A DNA stretch of 64,000 nucleotides from a bacterium (GTDB taxonomy: Bacteria; AUK180). Made by a program: the position numbers and the translations under genes. A model generated the notes under the pieces. That model was not told the DNA's origin. It did not search any database and saw only the letters and a program-made list of their open reading frames with translations. This document shows positions 1 through 8,030 of this stretch, one piece after another (the first letter of the stretch is position 1; each line of letters starts with the position of its first letter). The stretch lies in the NCBI GenBank assembly GCA_023144005.1, contig JAGLGN010000021.1, positions 35,941-99,940 of the forward strand, given 5' to 3'.

Positions 1-413
1 CCAGTTTCCTTGATTATGCAGTTTTCTTTCATTTCCGCGTGATTGAATGTAAAATTCATATTTGAAAATTCGCCAGGTTCAGGCATTCTTTGCTTTATCA
101 CCTGACCACCTTCAAGTTTTATATACATCATCTTCTCTTTCCCGTTCATTATTGTTGTCTGCTTTTGGGGAGAAACAAAATCCATCCTCATAAGGTCTGG
201 CTTTTTAATGTATATTTTCCCATTAGAGGTTATGGTATAACCCTGCATGAAGATCGTTTGTGACATGTTCGCTTCCATGGTTTTCATTATATTCTGGTTC
301 TCTTCCACTTTTGAAAATATCTGATCCACATCGATATTTTTTTCATTAGTTGAACCGAGAAAGCAAAAAATCGCAACACAAAGACAAATGGCACTTAAAA
401 ATTTAACTTTCAT
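1..413 (-). CDS. LolA-like outer membrane lipoprotein carrier protein (3' end beyond window)
   Basis: Periplasmic carrier of the LolA/LolB-like fold, expected to chaperone lipoproteins or other lipids to the outer membrane. About 137 codons are visible from the ATG at 413; the C-terminal part lies before position 1. A Sec signal peptide (residues 1 to about 20, hydrophobic core ending FCFLGS) is followed by the typical LolA opening: a helix beginning DVDQIFSKVEENQ, then beta strands containing GKIYIKKPDLMRMDF, which matches the family hallmark of a Phe/Tyr-rich 'kP..mR.d..sP' strand. The Shine-Dalgarno AAGGAAGGGG sits 5 nt upstream of the ATG. No partner gene is visible. Assignment rests on the N-terminal half only, so a DUF-type relative of LolA is possible. 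Confidence 0.72.
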   Translation of the reverse strand, partial: MKVKFLSAICLCVAIFCFLGSTNEKNIDVDQIFSKVEENQNIMKTMEANMSQTIFMQGYTITSNGKIYIKKPDLMRMDFVSPQKQTTIMNGKEKMMYIKLEGGQVIKQRMPEPGEFSNMNFTFNHAEMKENCIIKET

Positions 414-448
414 GAAATCCCCTTCCTTTAAAAGAATTTATTGGTTAA

Positions 449-476
449 ATTATAGTGATTATGTCTGTAAAATCAA
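449..476 (-). promoter_or_regulatory. Probable sigma70-type promoter of the lolA-like gene
   Basis: On the minus strand TTGATT (471-476) and TATAAT (449-454) are separated by 16 bp, which would start transcription near 442 and give a leader of about 30 nt containing the Shine-Dalgarno sequence. Confidence 0.5.
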
Positions 477-928
477 GTTCAATTGCGAATTTCTTCACGA
501 TTTTGAAATATTTCTTTTTGTGAAAAACACACATTGGTTTCTTAGGCCCAACACAGACAGATTTATGGTTTTACGCTATTTTACTTTCATACTTATAAAA
601 GTTATTGAGTTTAAATTCAGGAAGCCAAAGTACGCTGCAACTGCGGATCAGCGATATGCCGCCAGCAATATAACTTGTGATTTACTTCGAAAATTAAAGA
701 AGTTACGGAAGAGGTATCTTCCGTCGATATCAATGTTTATCAAATCTTTAAGCCATAAGTGATCTATCGTACACGATATCCATCGCATCTGTCAAATCAA
801 GCAGATGTTATTTCAGGTTTTGCTATATTTCCTGTATCCGATCATCTGATTCTCGAGGAATCTCTGGGGACGATAGTTGGAAAAGTTGCAAATCCGCTCA
901 TATTCCTCCCTTGATTTTCCTCTGTAAA

Positions 929-960
929 CTAACCTCGAACCTCTAGCCTCTAACCTCTAT
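929..960. repeat. CTAACCTC-type word repeat, copy 1
   Basis: Degenerate 7-8 bp units (ctaacctc, gaacctct, agcctct, aacctcta) lie immediately 3' of the mvhA stop codon (972-974). Related islands are at 4050-4081, 4170-4197, 16277-16312 and 39018-39048, always between genes or at a gene end. Confidence 0.75.
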
Positions 961-971
961 TTGATATTTCT

Positions 972-2438
972 CTAACGATCCCTTCTGAGTACCTCTATCG
1001 GAGCACCTTTATCGTCTCGGATCGTAACTATGAGCGGCATCTGGCCCGGCAGCGAATGTGTCGCGCATGCCAGACACGGGTCATACGCTCTGAACGCCAT
1101 TTCGACCATGTTCAGGACACCGTCCGTGACCTTTCCGTTCTTTATGAGATTCTCCGCAGCCTTTGAAACGGACATACAGATCGCGGCAGCATTGTTCACG
1201 GTCGCGACGATGAGGTTCGTCTGCGTCAACACTCCCCTTTTGTCTGTATTATAATGATGAATAAGCGTTCCTCTCGGAGCTTCCACAATACCCACTCCCT
1301 CTACAGGTGTATTGGTAGGGATATTCATAATATCATCTGAAGTAATGGTTTCATCCGAAGCAAGCTCGACTATCCTTTCGGCCGCATACAGAACTTCCAC
1401 GAGCCGAGCCCAATGGTATGCGAGCGTGTGATGAGAAGGCTTACCACCCAGTACCTTGAACATTCTCTCATATTGCTTCTGAGCAAGAGGAGTAGCCATT
1501 CCGTCTGAAACATTCAGCCGTGCAATGGGAGCGACCCTGAATACACCGCTGTTTTTTCCGTCAACGAAGCCCTTCCATCCGACCTTTTTAAGGAATGGGA
1601 ACTTCATATAACTCCATGGTTCTACATGCTCGGCTATATGGTCACGATAGTCCTCGGGTTTGAATTTAGCGAATTCCTTGCCATCGGGATCCACGACCCT
1701 GATATCACCATCGTAGAAATTTACTTTATTGTCCTTGTCCACCATTCCCATATAATAGGTGTTGTGCTGGTAGATATGACCGGTGATGAGCTTCACATAC
1801 TCATCATTTGATAAGACGATATCATCGAATATCTTGAGGGCGAACTGCGCGAATTCAACTCCATCTTTTCCAACTTGCAGCATTTCAAGGCGTTCCTCTT
1901 CGGTTATCTTCTTTGAAACACCGCCGGGAAGTCCGCAGACCGGGTGTATGACACGACCGCCGATGGTAGTTATAATATCTCTCATCTTCTTTCTGATGCC
2001 GATGACCTGCTTGCCGATATCCAATCCGACCTTATCAATGACACCGAGTATATTTCTATCACCTGCCGGAGCATCGGGGCCCACAACGAAATCCGGGCCG
2101 CCCAGGAAGAAGAAATGCAATGTGTGATCTTCGAACATGAACGCATTATACATCAGTTCTCTGATCTTTTTCGCGGTCTCGGTGGGTTCTACCCTATAAA
2201 GGTTATCCAAGGTCTTGGTCGCTGCCATATGATGTGCTGTCGGACATACTCCACAGATCTTAGGAGTTATCCTCGGCATTTCTTCAGCCGCGCGGCCCAG
2301 GGAGAATACTTCGAATCCTCTGAGTTCAGGAACTTGGAAGTACGCCTGCTTAACATTCCCTTTATCATCAAGAAAGATCTCTATCTTTCCGTGCCCTTCA
2401 AGTCTGGTTATGGGATCAATGGATATTTTTCTTACCAC
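972..2438 (-). CDS. mvhA: MvhA-type [NiFe] hydrogenase large subunit
   Basis: Catalytic subunit of a cytoplasmic group 3 (F420-non-reducing, Mvh-like) [NiFe] hydrogenase that interconverts H2 with protons and electrons. The four nickel ligands are visible: C62/C65 in ICGVCPTAHH and C455/C458 in DPCLACATH. The 27 residues after H461 form the C-terminal peptide normally removed by the maturation protease, encoded here as hycI three genes upstream. The start is GTG at 2438, 5 nt after AAGGAGGT; an N-terminal RLEGHG motif is present at residues 12-17. hypB ends 14 nt upstream, so mvhA closes a hycI-hypA-hypB-mvhA block. Its electron partners mvhG and mvhD lie about 7 kb away in the same cluster beside hdrABC. 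There is no membrane subunit. A coenzyme F420 hydrogenase alpha subunit is the nearest alternative, but no FrhB-like gene is seen. Confidence 0.93.
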   Translation of the reverse strand: MVRKISIDPITRLEGHGKIEIFLDDKGNVKQAYFQVPELRGFEVFSLGRAAEEMPRITPKICGVCPTAHHMAATKTLDNLYRVEPTETAKKIRELMYNAFMFEDHTLHFFFLGGPDFVVGPDAPAGDRNILGVIDKVGLDIGKQVIGIRKKMRDIITTIGGRVIHPVCGLPGGVSKKITEEERLEMLQVGKDGVEFAQFALKIFDDIVLSNDEYVKLITGHIYQHNTYYMGMVDKDNKVNFYDGDIRVVDPDGKEFAKFKPEDYRDHIAEHVEPWSYMKFPFLKKVGWKGFVDGKNSGVFRVAPIARLNVSDGMATPLAQKQYERMFKVLGGKPSHHTLAYHWARLVEVLYAAERIVELASDETITSDDIMNIPTNTPVEGVGIVEAPRGTLIHHYNTDKRGVLTQTNLIVATVNNAAAICMSVSKAAENLIKNGKVTDGVLNMVEMAFRAYDPCLACATHSLPGQMPLIVTIRDDKGAPIEVLRRDR

Positions 2439-2452
2439 GATCTACCTCCTTT

Positions 2453-3106
2453 TCAGCCAAGTTCTTGTAATAGCCAATCGGTCCATTTATCAAGACCCTC
2501 TCCTGTCTTCGTGGAGAGTTCGATGATAACGGATTTCGGATTGACTTTCTTTATATTTTCCTTCACAAGGTCGATATCGAGATCGAGTACCCCAAGAAGG
2601 TCGCATTTGTTTATCACTACTACCTGAGAAGTATTGAAAAGCAGCGGATACTTCAATGGCTTGTCCTCGCCTTCCGGCGTGCTCAGAACGGCGACATTGA
2701 AATGTGAGCCGGTGTCAAATTCGGCGGGACAGACCATATTGCCGATATTTTCTACGAAAAGCAGGTCTATTTCATTGAGGTCTATCTGATCCGCGGCCTG
2801 CCTTATCCAGGCAGCTTCCAGATGACATGCTCCACCGAAGGGCCCTGTATTTATTGAAACGATTGGGACACCGTGTTTGGCGATCTTATCCGCATCCAGG
2901 GATGTTTCGATATCACCCTCAACAACACCAATTCTCTTCTTTCCCTTGAGGGCTTGGATCGTCTTCTCTATAAGAGTTGTTTTACCCGAACCCGGAGAGC
3001 TCATCAAATTAATGGTGAGAACCCCGTTATCACTGTAGTGCTTTCTTGAATCATCCGCGACCTGGTCATTTGCCGCAAGCACTTTCTTCAATATTTTGAT
3101 CTGCAT
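2453..3106 (-). CDS. hypB: Hydrogenase nickel-incorporation GTPase HypB
   Basis: GTPase that works with HypA to deliver nickel to the hydrogenase large subunit. The P-loop SSPGSGKTT spans residues 36-44; EGDIETSLDA (63-72) and NKCD (166-169) are the other nucleotide-binding motifs. C94-H95 in GGACHLEA and C126 in MVCPAEF correspond to the metal-binding site in the G domain. At 217 residues it lacks the histidine-rich nickel-storage stretch found near the N terminus of some HypB proteins. It lies between hypA (8 nt gap) and mvhA (14 nt gap), so nickel delivery and its target are co-transcribed. hypC, D, E and F are not in this window and must be encoded elsewhere. Confidence 0.95.
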   Translation of the reverse strand: MQIKILKKVLAANDQVADDSRKHYSDNGVLTINLMSSPGSGKTTLIEKTIQALKGKKRIGVVEGDIETSLDADKIAKHGVPIVSINTGPFGGACHLEAAWIRQAADQIDLNEIDLLFVENIGNMVCPAEFDTGSHFNVAVLSTPEGEDKPLKYPLLFNTSQVVVINKCDLLGVLDLDIDLVKENIKKVNPKSVIIELSTKTGEGLDKWTDWLLQELG

Positions 3107-3114
3107 GATGCCTC

Positions 3115-3459
3115 CTAATCTACTTCAACGGAATCTACATAGAGCTCTCTTCCTGAAACTATTTTGTATTCCTGTGATTTACAGGAAGGACAGATCAGGA
3201 AGAACTCCGATTCGATATTATATTGTTTTTTGCATTCTTGACATTCGGCGAGAAACGGGATGACATCGATGTTCAGGCTGCATGCACTGAATTCCGAATC
3301 CTCCTTTATCGCCTCAAAAGAGAATTGCAGGGCTTCTGAAACCACACCCGAGAATTCTCCAACCTTCAGATTGATCTCGAGGATCGTCTCATATTCCTTT
3401 TCCTTGAGATTCTCAAGGACGATCTGCATTACATTCTGTACTATGCCGAGTTCATGCAT
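3115..3459 (-). CDS. hypA: Hydrogenase nickel metallochaperone HypA
   Basis: Small nickel-binding partner of HypB. I place the start at ATG 3459 because it gives the N terminus Met-His-Glu, the conserved nickel site of HypA; a frame three codons longer (MNF...) would block that site. The zinc site is CQEC (73-76) and CPSC (90-93), giving the usual CxxC...CxxC arrangement in a 114-residue protein. The start codon overlaps the last codons of hycI by 8 nt, implying translational coupling, and hypB follows after 8 nt. Confidence 0.93.
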   Translation of the reverse strand: MHELGIVQNVMQIVLENLKEKEYETILEINLKVGEFSGVVSEALQFSFEAIKEDSEFSACSLNIDVIPFLAECQECKKQYNIESEFFLICPSCKSQEYKIVSGRELYVDSVEVD

Positions 3460-3916
3460 GAAATTCAATCTCCATTATTTTCTTCGCATTACTTTTAATA
3501 CTGTCTTCTACCTCGGAAGTGCATTCATCACTGAAAGTAACATTATCCGTTATCTCAATTGCGTAAATGGTTATCTTCTCCGGCATTTTTCCAAGATATC
3601 TCTTTCCAAGTTCGAGCGCCGTAGGAAAATTCAGATTGTGAAATGTTGAAATATTCACCGCCTTGGATAATTCCTCCATCGGTATCTCGAGCAATGTACC
3701 CGGGGGATGTTCTCCGGTCTTCACCGAATCGATGATGATCACACGATCATAGCCCTCCATGCAATCTACCAGTTCCATCCCCGAGGTACTCGCCACCTCT
3801 GTATCGACATCAGGATACAGCTCTTTTATTTCTTCTGTGATCCTTATGCCTACAGCATCGTCGGATAGTATCGGATTTCCGATCCCGAGAATAAGCGTGG
3901 AGCCCTTAGCGTTCAT
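3452..3916 (-). CDS. hycI: Hydrogenase maturation protease (HycI/HyaD type)
   Basis: Endopeptidase that trims the C-terminal extension of the [NiFe] large subunit once nickel is inserted. The protein has 154 residues with the family start LILGIGNP and SDDAVG; D20, D63 (in IIDSVKTG) and H93 (in TFHNLNFP) correspond to the three nickel-sensing residues of E. coli HycI (D16, D62, H90). It is the first gene of the hycI-hypA-hypB-mvhA block, which supplies a substrate with an intact DPCLACATH plus 27-residue tail. ATG 3916 follows GGGGAG by 5 nt. A possible promoter lies at 4021-4049, beyond a tandem repeat in the leader. Confidence 0.93.
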   Translation of the reverse strand: MNAKGSTLILGIGNPILSDDAVGIRITEEIKELYPDVDTEVASTSGMELVDCMEGYDRVIIIDSVKTGEHPPGTLLEIPMEELSKAVNISTFHNLNFPTALELGKRYLGKMPEKITIYAIEITDNVTFSDECTSEVEDSIKSNAKKIMEIEFHA

Positions 3917-3930
3917 AGTGCTCCCCGCAA

Positions 3931-3983
3931 AGGTTCCAAGTTCGCAGGTTCCAAGTTCACAGGTTCCAAGTTCACAAGTTGAG
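3931..3983. repeat. 15-bp tandem repeat (AGGTTCCAAGTTCAC, three units)
   Basis: Three head-to-tail 15-bp units at 3931-3945, 3946-3960 and 3961-3975, the first differing at one base (G for A at position 14), then a decayed fragment up to 3983. It sits in the spacer upstream of hycI. Similar words recur at 16246-16258 and 23251-23300. Confidence 0.85.
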
Positions 3984-4020
3984 AAATATGTTTCGAGATA
4001 AGAATTTCTTGGTGTTCAAT

Positions 4021-4049
4021 CTTATAATTCTTCATTCTTCACTTCTCAA
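4021..4049 (-). promoter_or_regulatory. Possible internal promoter for hycI-hypA-hypB-mvhA
   Basis: On the minus strand TTGAGA (4044-4049) and TATAAG (4021-4026) are 17 bp apart. Transcription would start near 4014 and the leader of roughly 100 nt would contain the 15-bp tandem repeat. This could uncouple hydrogenase maturation from the upstream cluster. Each box has one mismatch to consensus. Confidence 0.4.
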
Positions 4050-4081
4050 CTAACCTCTAACCTCCAGCCTCTAACCTCTAT
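4050..4081. repeat. CTAACCTC-type word repeat, copy 2
   Basis: Units ctaacct, ctaacct, ccagcct, ctaacctcta; nearly the same order as copy 1 at 929-960. Confidence 0.75.
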
Positions 4082-4169
4082 CTTCTCGTTCTTCAATTCC
4101 TAGTTAACCTATTATTCACTATCAATTCCTTTTATTCCCATCTCCAATTCTTCATCCTTCATTTCCAAA

Positions 4170-4197
4170 CTAACCTCTAACCTCCAACCTCTATTCT
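4170..4197. repeat. CTAACCTC-type word repeat, copy 3, overlapping the maeB stop
   Basis: Units ctaacct, ctaacct, ccaacct, ctattctt. The final unit contains the reverse complement of the maeB TAG (4191-4193), so the repeat abuts and partly forms the gene's 3' end. Confidence 0.7.
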
Positions 4198-5543
4198 TCT
4201 GTGTACTCCGGGATTATCTTTTCTCTCATTGCCACATCAACAAGCTTTCTGGCTCTTTCTATTTTTTCTTTCGCGCTCTTTCTAAGCTCATCTTCCGTCA
4301 GTGTCCGCCTTGCTGTACCGTCCTTCATCGCCTTCATTCCGCATGCGACGGCTACTTCAATAGCGGCTTCGACATCATCCATTGTCGGAAGGATATAATC
4401 CTCGCTGATGCCTTTTTTCACAGCGCTGTTCGCAAGTGATTCCGCTGCAGCAACACACATACTATCTGTAATTGTATTGGCCCATACATCAAGAACACCA
4501 CGGAATATCGCGGGGAAGCCGACTGAGTTATTCACTTGATTCGGGAAATCGCTTCTGCCTGTGGATACTACTCTCGCGCCTGCTTCTTTCGCTTCCCACG
4601 GCCATATTTCAGGTATCGGATTGGCACATGCGAATACAATAGAATCATCCGCCATTGAGCTTACCCATTCCGGCTTTATCGTGCCCGGCCCCGGCTTTGA
4701 AAGTCCTATTACCACATCCGCGCCCTTCATGGCTTCCGCAATTCCGCCTGAAAGCTGAGCTTCATTCGTCGTCAAACATCTGTCCCACTTTTCCTTTGAA
4801 TAGTCTGTATTCAGATCCTCTCTGCTTTTGTTCAATATTCCTTTGCTGTCGACCATGACGCATTTCTTGGGGTCCACGCCCGCAAGGAAAATGATCCTTG
4901 AAATACAGATATTGGCGGCGCCGGCGCCGATCAACGCTATTTTGACATCACCGATCTTCTTCCCAACGACCTTGAGGGCATTGATAAGTCCGGCAAGCGT
5001 TACCGTAGCGGTCCCCTGCTGATCATCGTGCCATACAGGAATATTCATCTCATTTCTGCATCTTTCGAGTATCTCAAAACACTTGGGCTGTGAGAAATCC
5101 TCAAGGTTGATCCCGCCGAAGGTCGGCTCAAGGGCTTTTACGATCTCAACTATCTTATCAGGGTCATGTTCATTGATGCATATCGGGAAAGCATCGACAC
5201 CGCCCAGATACTTAAATAACAACGCCTTGCCTTCCATTACGGGCAGGCCGGCTTCCGGGCCGATATCGCCGAGTCCGAGAACACGCGATCCGTCACTGAC
5301 AACAGCGACAAAATTGCCCTTATTCGTATGTTCGTAAACTTTCTCAGGATTCTCATGAATATCACGGCACGGCGCGGCAACGCCGGGTGTGTACCATATA
5401 GCGAAATCGTTGAAGTCCCTTACACAAGATTTTAATGTGACCTCAACTTTTCCTTTGAAAAAGGGATGCATCTTCATCGCATCCTTAGCGGGCTTTTTTG
5501 CTTTTGCAAGAAGCTTTTCAACATCTACTTTTTTATCGTTCAT
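4191..5543 (-). CDS. maeB: NAD(P)-dependent malic enzyme (decarboxylating, short form)
   Basis: Interconverts malate and pyruvate plus CO2 with NAD(P). At 450 residues it is the short bacterial form without the C-terminal phosphotransacetylase-like domain of long MaeB. YTPGVA (51-56), the catalytic lysine in EGKA (105-108), GINLEDF (144-150), HDDQQGTA (172-179) and the dinucleotide-binding GAGAAN (206-211) are all present. ATG 5543 follows AGGAG. It lies 22 nt after tfrA, at the end of a gene order that matches the pathway 2-oxoglutarate, succinate, fumarate, malate, pyruvate. NAD versus NADP preference cannot be read from the sequence. The symbol is used for the family. Confidence 0.93.
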   Translation of the reverse strand: MNDKKVDVEKLLAKAKKPAKDAMKMHPFFKGKVEVTLKSCVRDFNDFAIWYTPGVAAPCRDIHENPEKVYEHTNKGNFVAVVSDGSRVLGLGDIGPEAGLPVMEGKALLFKYLGGVDAFPICINEHDPDKIVEIVKALEPTFGGINLEDFSQPKCFEILERCRNEMNIPVWHDDQQGTATVTLAGLINALKVVGKKIGDVKIALIGAGAANICISRIIFLAGVDPKKCVMVDSKGILNKSREDLNTDYSKEKWDRCLTTNEAQLSGGIAEAMKGADVVIGLSKPGPGTIKPEWVSSMADDSIVFACANPIPEIWPWEAKEAGARVVSTGRSDFPNQVNNSVGFPAIFRGVLDVWANTITDSMCVAAAESLANSAVKKGISEDYILPTMDDVEAAIEVAVACGMKAMKDGTARRTLTEDELRKSAKEKIERARKLVDVAMREKIIPEYTEE

Positions 5544-5565
5544 TATTATCTCCTATCAAACCATT

Positions 5566-7242
5566 TCAGTTAAAAATATCCAGCATTCTCTCGAGAGCTT
5601 CTTTACCTCTGTAATCGGGAAGTACCATCGGGGCCTTTCTATTTGTCTTGATCTTCGCGTCCTTTAAGAGCTTTTCATATCTTTCAAGGTGTTTGAATGA
5701 GAGTTTCCCCGCTGTCTTGTTCTTTTTAAGGTATTTCGCCGCTGTACGGCCTGAAATACGGCCGAACACTATACAATCAAGGGTAGAGTTACCCATAAGC
5801 CTGTTTTTTCCGTGAACGCCGCCTGAGACCTCTCCGGCAACGAACAAGCCGTCAATGCTGCTATTTGCAAGAGGATCCGTCTCGATACCACCGTTTTGAT
5901 AATGGAGTGTAGGGAAAACCAGCACAGGATCTTTTACCATATCCACGCCGAATCTTTCGAACATTCTGACCATGCCGGGAAATGAATCTTTAATGGTTCC
6001 CTTGCCGTTGATAACGTCGATCAACGGTGTGTCAAGCCAGACACCCTGCATTCCTGTCGGGGTCGGGACGCCTTTATTCTTTACATAACATTCCTTGATA
6101 AGAGCGGAAGCCTCGACATCTCTTGGTTCCAGCGGATAAACAAATGCCTCACCGTCAACATTTACCGGCTGAGCTCCCATTGACCTCAGTTTCTCTGTAA
6201 GAAGAAGTCCGATGATCTGCTGAGGGTATGCGGCTCCGGTCGGATGGTACTGAACTGTATCCAGATCTCTCAATTTCGCGCCGGCTCTGTATGCGAGCAC
6301 AACGCCGTCATTTGTAGCACCATAGTGATTTGTGGTCGGAAAGCCCCTGACATGAAGCCGGCCGAATCCGCCGGTCGCCATAATAGTGGCTTTTGCTCTG
6401 ATAACCTTATAATCCCCTGTTTCCATCTCCCATATCACAGCTCCGGTCACTTTTTTCGTAGTCGGGTCAGTAAGAAGCTCGATCACAGGACAATATTCCA
6501 GCGTAGGGATCTCCCTGTTGCGGAATTCATCCCTCAATACTCTTACTTCCTCCATTCCGGTATAATCCTTACATGCATGCATCCTCTTTCTGGAGGTTCC
6601 GCCGCCGGCAAGACGGACGAAATCACCGTCTTCTGTACGGTCAAAAAGTACACCGAGGTCGACCAGCCACTTCAATGAGTGGGGAGCTTCTTCAATGAGA
6701 GCTTTCAGAACTTCAGGTTTATTCGTAAAATGTCCGCCGCCGAAGGCATCGAGATAATGGATCGGAGGTGAATCTTCGGGCGCATCAGCGACCTGAGTGC
6801 CTCCCTGGGCCATGATCGAATTGGAATCGCCGTGGCGTAATTTGTTCACCAGCAGTATCTTATCTGTTTTCACTCCGCCGTCATTGGCTAATAGAGCGGC
6901 CGCCGTGCCGGCAAGTCCACCGCCGATAATAAGAAGGTCAACATCGTGATCGATCTTTTTCAGATTTATTTTTTTTGGATCTACCAGCGGATGCGCTTCG
7001 ATAAGGTCAGCTACTTCATTCGGGGCGATGTTTCCCTTGTTCAGACCAAGGCCGATCTTCCTTTTTCCACCGGGCCGGAAATCGGGATGGCATTGATTCA
7101 GAACCTCTTCCCTTTCTTTCAGCGACATGCCTTCAAGTACCTTGCCTGCCCTCTTTTTTCTGGTGGCTTCCACTTTCTTGATAGAGTTCCTCATATCCTG
7201 AGGGTATCCCCCGATAAGTTTATATTCGGTTTTCGTGCTCAT
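5566..7242 (-). CDS. tfrA: Fumarate reductase / succinate dehydrogenase flavoprotein (TfrA-like)
   Basis: FAD subunit that reduces fumarate or oxidises succinate. An N-terminal extension of about 100 residues (containing NKGNIAPNEVADLIEA) precedes the FAD-binding segment LLIIGGGLAGTAAALL. Further flavoprotein motifs are MAQGGTQVA, GATNDGV, DLDTVQYHPTGA and FVAGEVSGGVHGKNRL. Where membrane FrdA/SdhA carries the histidine that covalently binds FAD (SHT), this protein has SNS, as in L-aspartate oxidase and archaeal TfrA, so FAD is probably non-covalent. Translation is coupled to the upstream iron-sulfur gene by an ATGA overlap. NadB is a possible alternative by sequence alone, but the partner genes and lack of nadA/nadC argue for the Tfr/Frd role. 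The preferred reaction direction is not decidable here. Confidence 0.85.
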   Translation of the reverse strand: MSTKTEYKLIGGYPQDMRNSIKKVEATRKKRAGKVLEGMSLKEREEVLNQCHPDFRPGGKRKIGLGLNKGNIAPNEVADLIEAHPLVDPKKINLKKIDHDVDLLIIGGGLAGTAAALLANDGGVKTDKILLVNKLRHGDSNSIMAQGGTQVADAPEDSPPIHYLDAFGGGHFTNKPEVLKALIEEAPHSLKWLVDLGVLFDRTEDGDFVRLAGGGTSRKRMHACKDYTGMEEVRVLRDEFRNREIPTLEYCPVIELLTDPTTKKVTGAVIWEMETGDYKVIRAKATIMATGGFGRLHVRGFPTTNHYGATNDGVVLAYRAGAKLRDLDTVQYHPTGAAYPQQIIGLLLTEKLRSMGAQPVNVDGEAFVYPLEPRDVEASALIKECYVKNKGVPTPTGMQGVWLDTPLIDVINGKGTIKDSFPGMVRMFERFGVDMVKDPVLVFPTLHYQNGGIETDPLANSSIDGLFVAGEVSGGVHGKNRLMGNSTLDCIVFGRISGRTAAKYLKKNKTAGKLSFKHLERYEKLLKDAKIKTNRKAPMVLPDYRGKEALERMLDIFN

Positions 7243-8018
7243 TTCTTACCCCCTTTGAGAAATTTGGCTTTAGTAGCCTGTTGTTTCTTATAGGCTTCCT
7301 TGGATTGCTTCATATTCAGACCCAGAAGATTCTTGAAGTCCTTTTTGTATTCGCCTTTCTCTGTGGCTTTAACAACTTTTTTCAATGCTTTGTTCTCAGG
7401 GAAACCATTTCTGCCGTACATAACCCTGCCGAATTGCGAGACATTGTACTGAACGATCTCAGCCGGGCATCTCAGAGCGCACATTCCGCATTGTATACAG
7501 TCAAAAGACAGCTCTGCCACCCTCTGAAAATCCCCTCTTAATGCAGCTTGGACATAATCCATTACTTCCAGGTCCTGGGGACATGCTTTTGTACAGGTAT
7601 TACAGGAGACGCATCTCGCAATTTCAGGAAAATATTTCAGGAATGAATTTCCTTCATACGGTTCCTTGGTAACACTGTAAATCGGTTTTTCAGCCGGTGA
7701 GAACGGAAGTTGAACCAGATACATCCCGCATTCAACCCTTGTCTGACAAGCCATTGCGGTCTGAAGTTTGTATTCCCCCTTCATCCTGTAGATGGTCGAA
7801 CACGCGCCGCAGAAGCCTGCACGGCACCCGCAGGAATGAATAAACCGGTATCCCGCATACTCCATCGCCTGCATTATCGTCAGATCGGCCGGAACCTCAT
7901 AAACCTTTCCCATGATGTAGATCTTTGCCCAGTGTTTGACATCCTTGGGATCAATCCCCTTTGTAACGGACTGATTTGCATGGGCGATCTTTTCCATGAT
8001 GTTCTTTTCTTTCGCCAT
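7239..8018 (-). CDS. Fumarate reductase / succinate dehydrogenase iron-sulfur subunit (N-terminal half of TfrB)
   Basis: Electron-transfer partner of the flavoprotein, 259 residues. The plant-type [2Fe-2S] ligands are C63, C65, C70, C73 and C91 (HSCGCRAGFCGAC); two ferredoxin-type clusters use C136/C139/C142/C146 and C174/C177/C180/C184. In methanogen TfrB this module is fused to an HdrB-like domain with two CCG motifs; here the protein stops after the clusters and the CCG domains are the next gene upstream, hdrB (12 nt away). No SdhC/D-like membrane anchor is encoded nearby, so the enzyme is probably soluble. Stop and tfrA start share ATGA. Confidence 0.87.
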   Translation of the reverse strand: MAKEKNIMEKIAHANQSVTKGIDPKDVKHWAKIYIMGKVYEVPADLTIMQAMEYAGYRFIHSCGCRAGFCGACSTIYRMKGEYKLQTAMACQTRVECGMYLVQLPFSPAEKPIYSVTKEPYEGNSFLKYFPEIARCVSCNTCTKACPQDLEVMDYVQAALRGDFQRVAELSFDCIQCGMCALRCPAEIVQYNVSQFGRVMYGRNGFPENKALKKVVKATEKGEYKKDFKNLLGLNMKQSKEAYKKQQATKAKFLKGGKK

Positions 8019-8030
8019 GTGGTATCTCCT

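Larger units (their letters stand above)
414..971. other. Intergenic region with no convincing gene
   Basis: About 560 bp between the lolA-like gene and the 3' end of mvhA. It contains the lolA promoter and one island of the CTAACCTC word repeat (929-960) next to the mvhA stop. A 124-codon open frame on the plus strand (388-762) has no Shine-Dalgarno sequence and an unconvincing composition; I see nothing else. Confidence 0.6.
3917..4190. other. Spacer between malic enzyme and hycI, filled with word repeats
   Basis: 274 bp without a gene. It holds the 15-bp tandem repeat, a possible promoter, and two CTAACCTC islands (4050-4081 and 4170-4197) separated by pyrimidine-rich ttcattcttc and ttcatccttc words. 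The last island runs into the malic enzyme stop codon (4191-4193). Confidence 0.75.

Noticed and set aside
388-762. 124-codon open frame on the plus strand near the left edge
   Set aside because: No Shine-Dalgarno sequence, its start overlaps the lolA-like gene in the opposite direction, and the peptide has no recognisable features.
5566-7242. L-aspartate oxidase (NadB) for the flavoprotein
   Set aside because: The SNS motif fits NadB too, but the operon pairs it with a TfrB-like iron-sulfur protein and HdrB, and no nadA or nadC is present.
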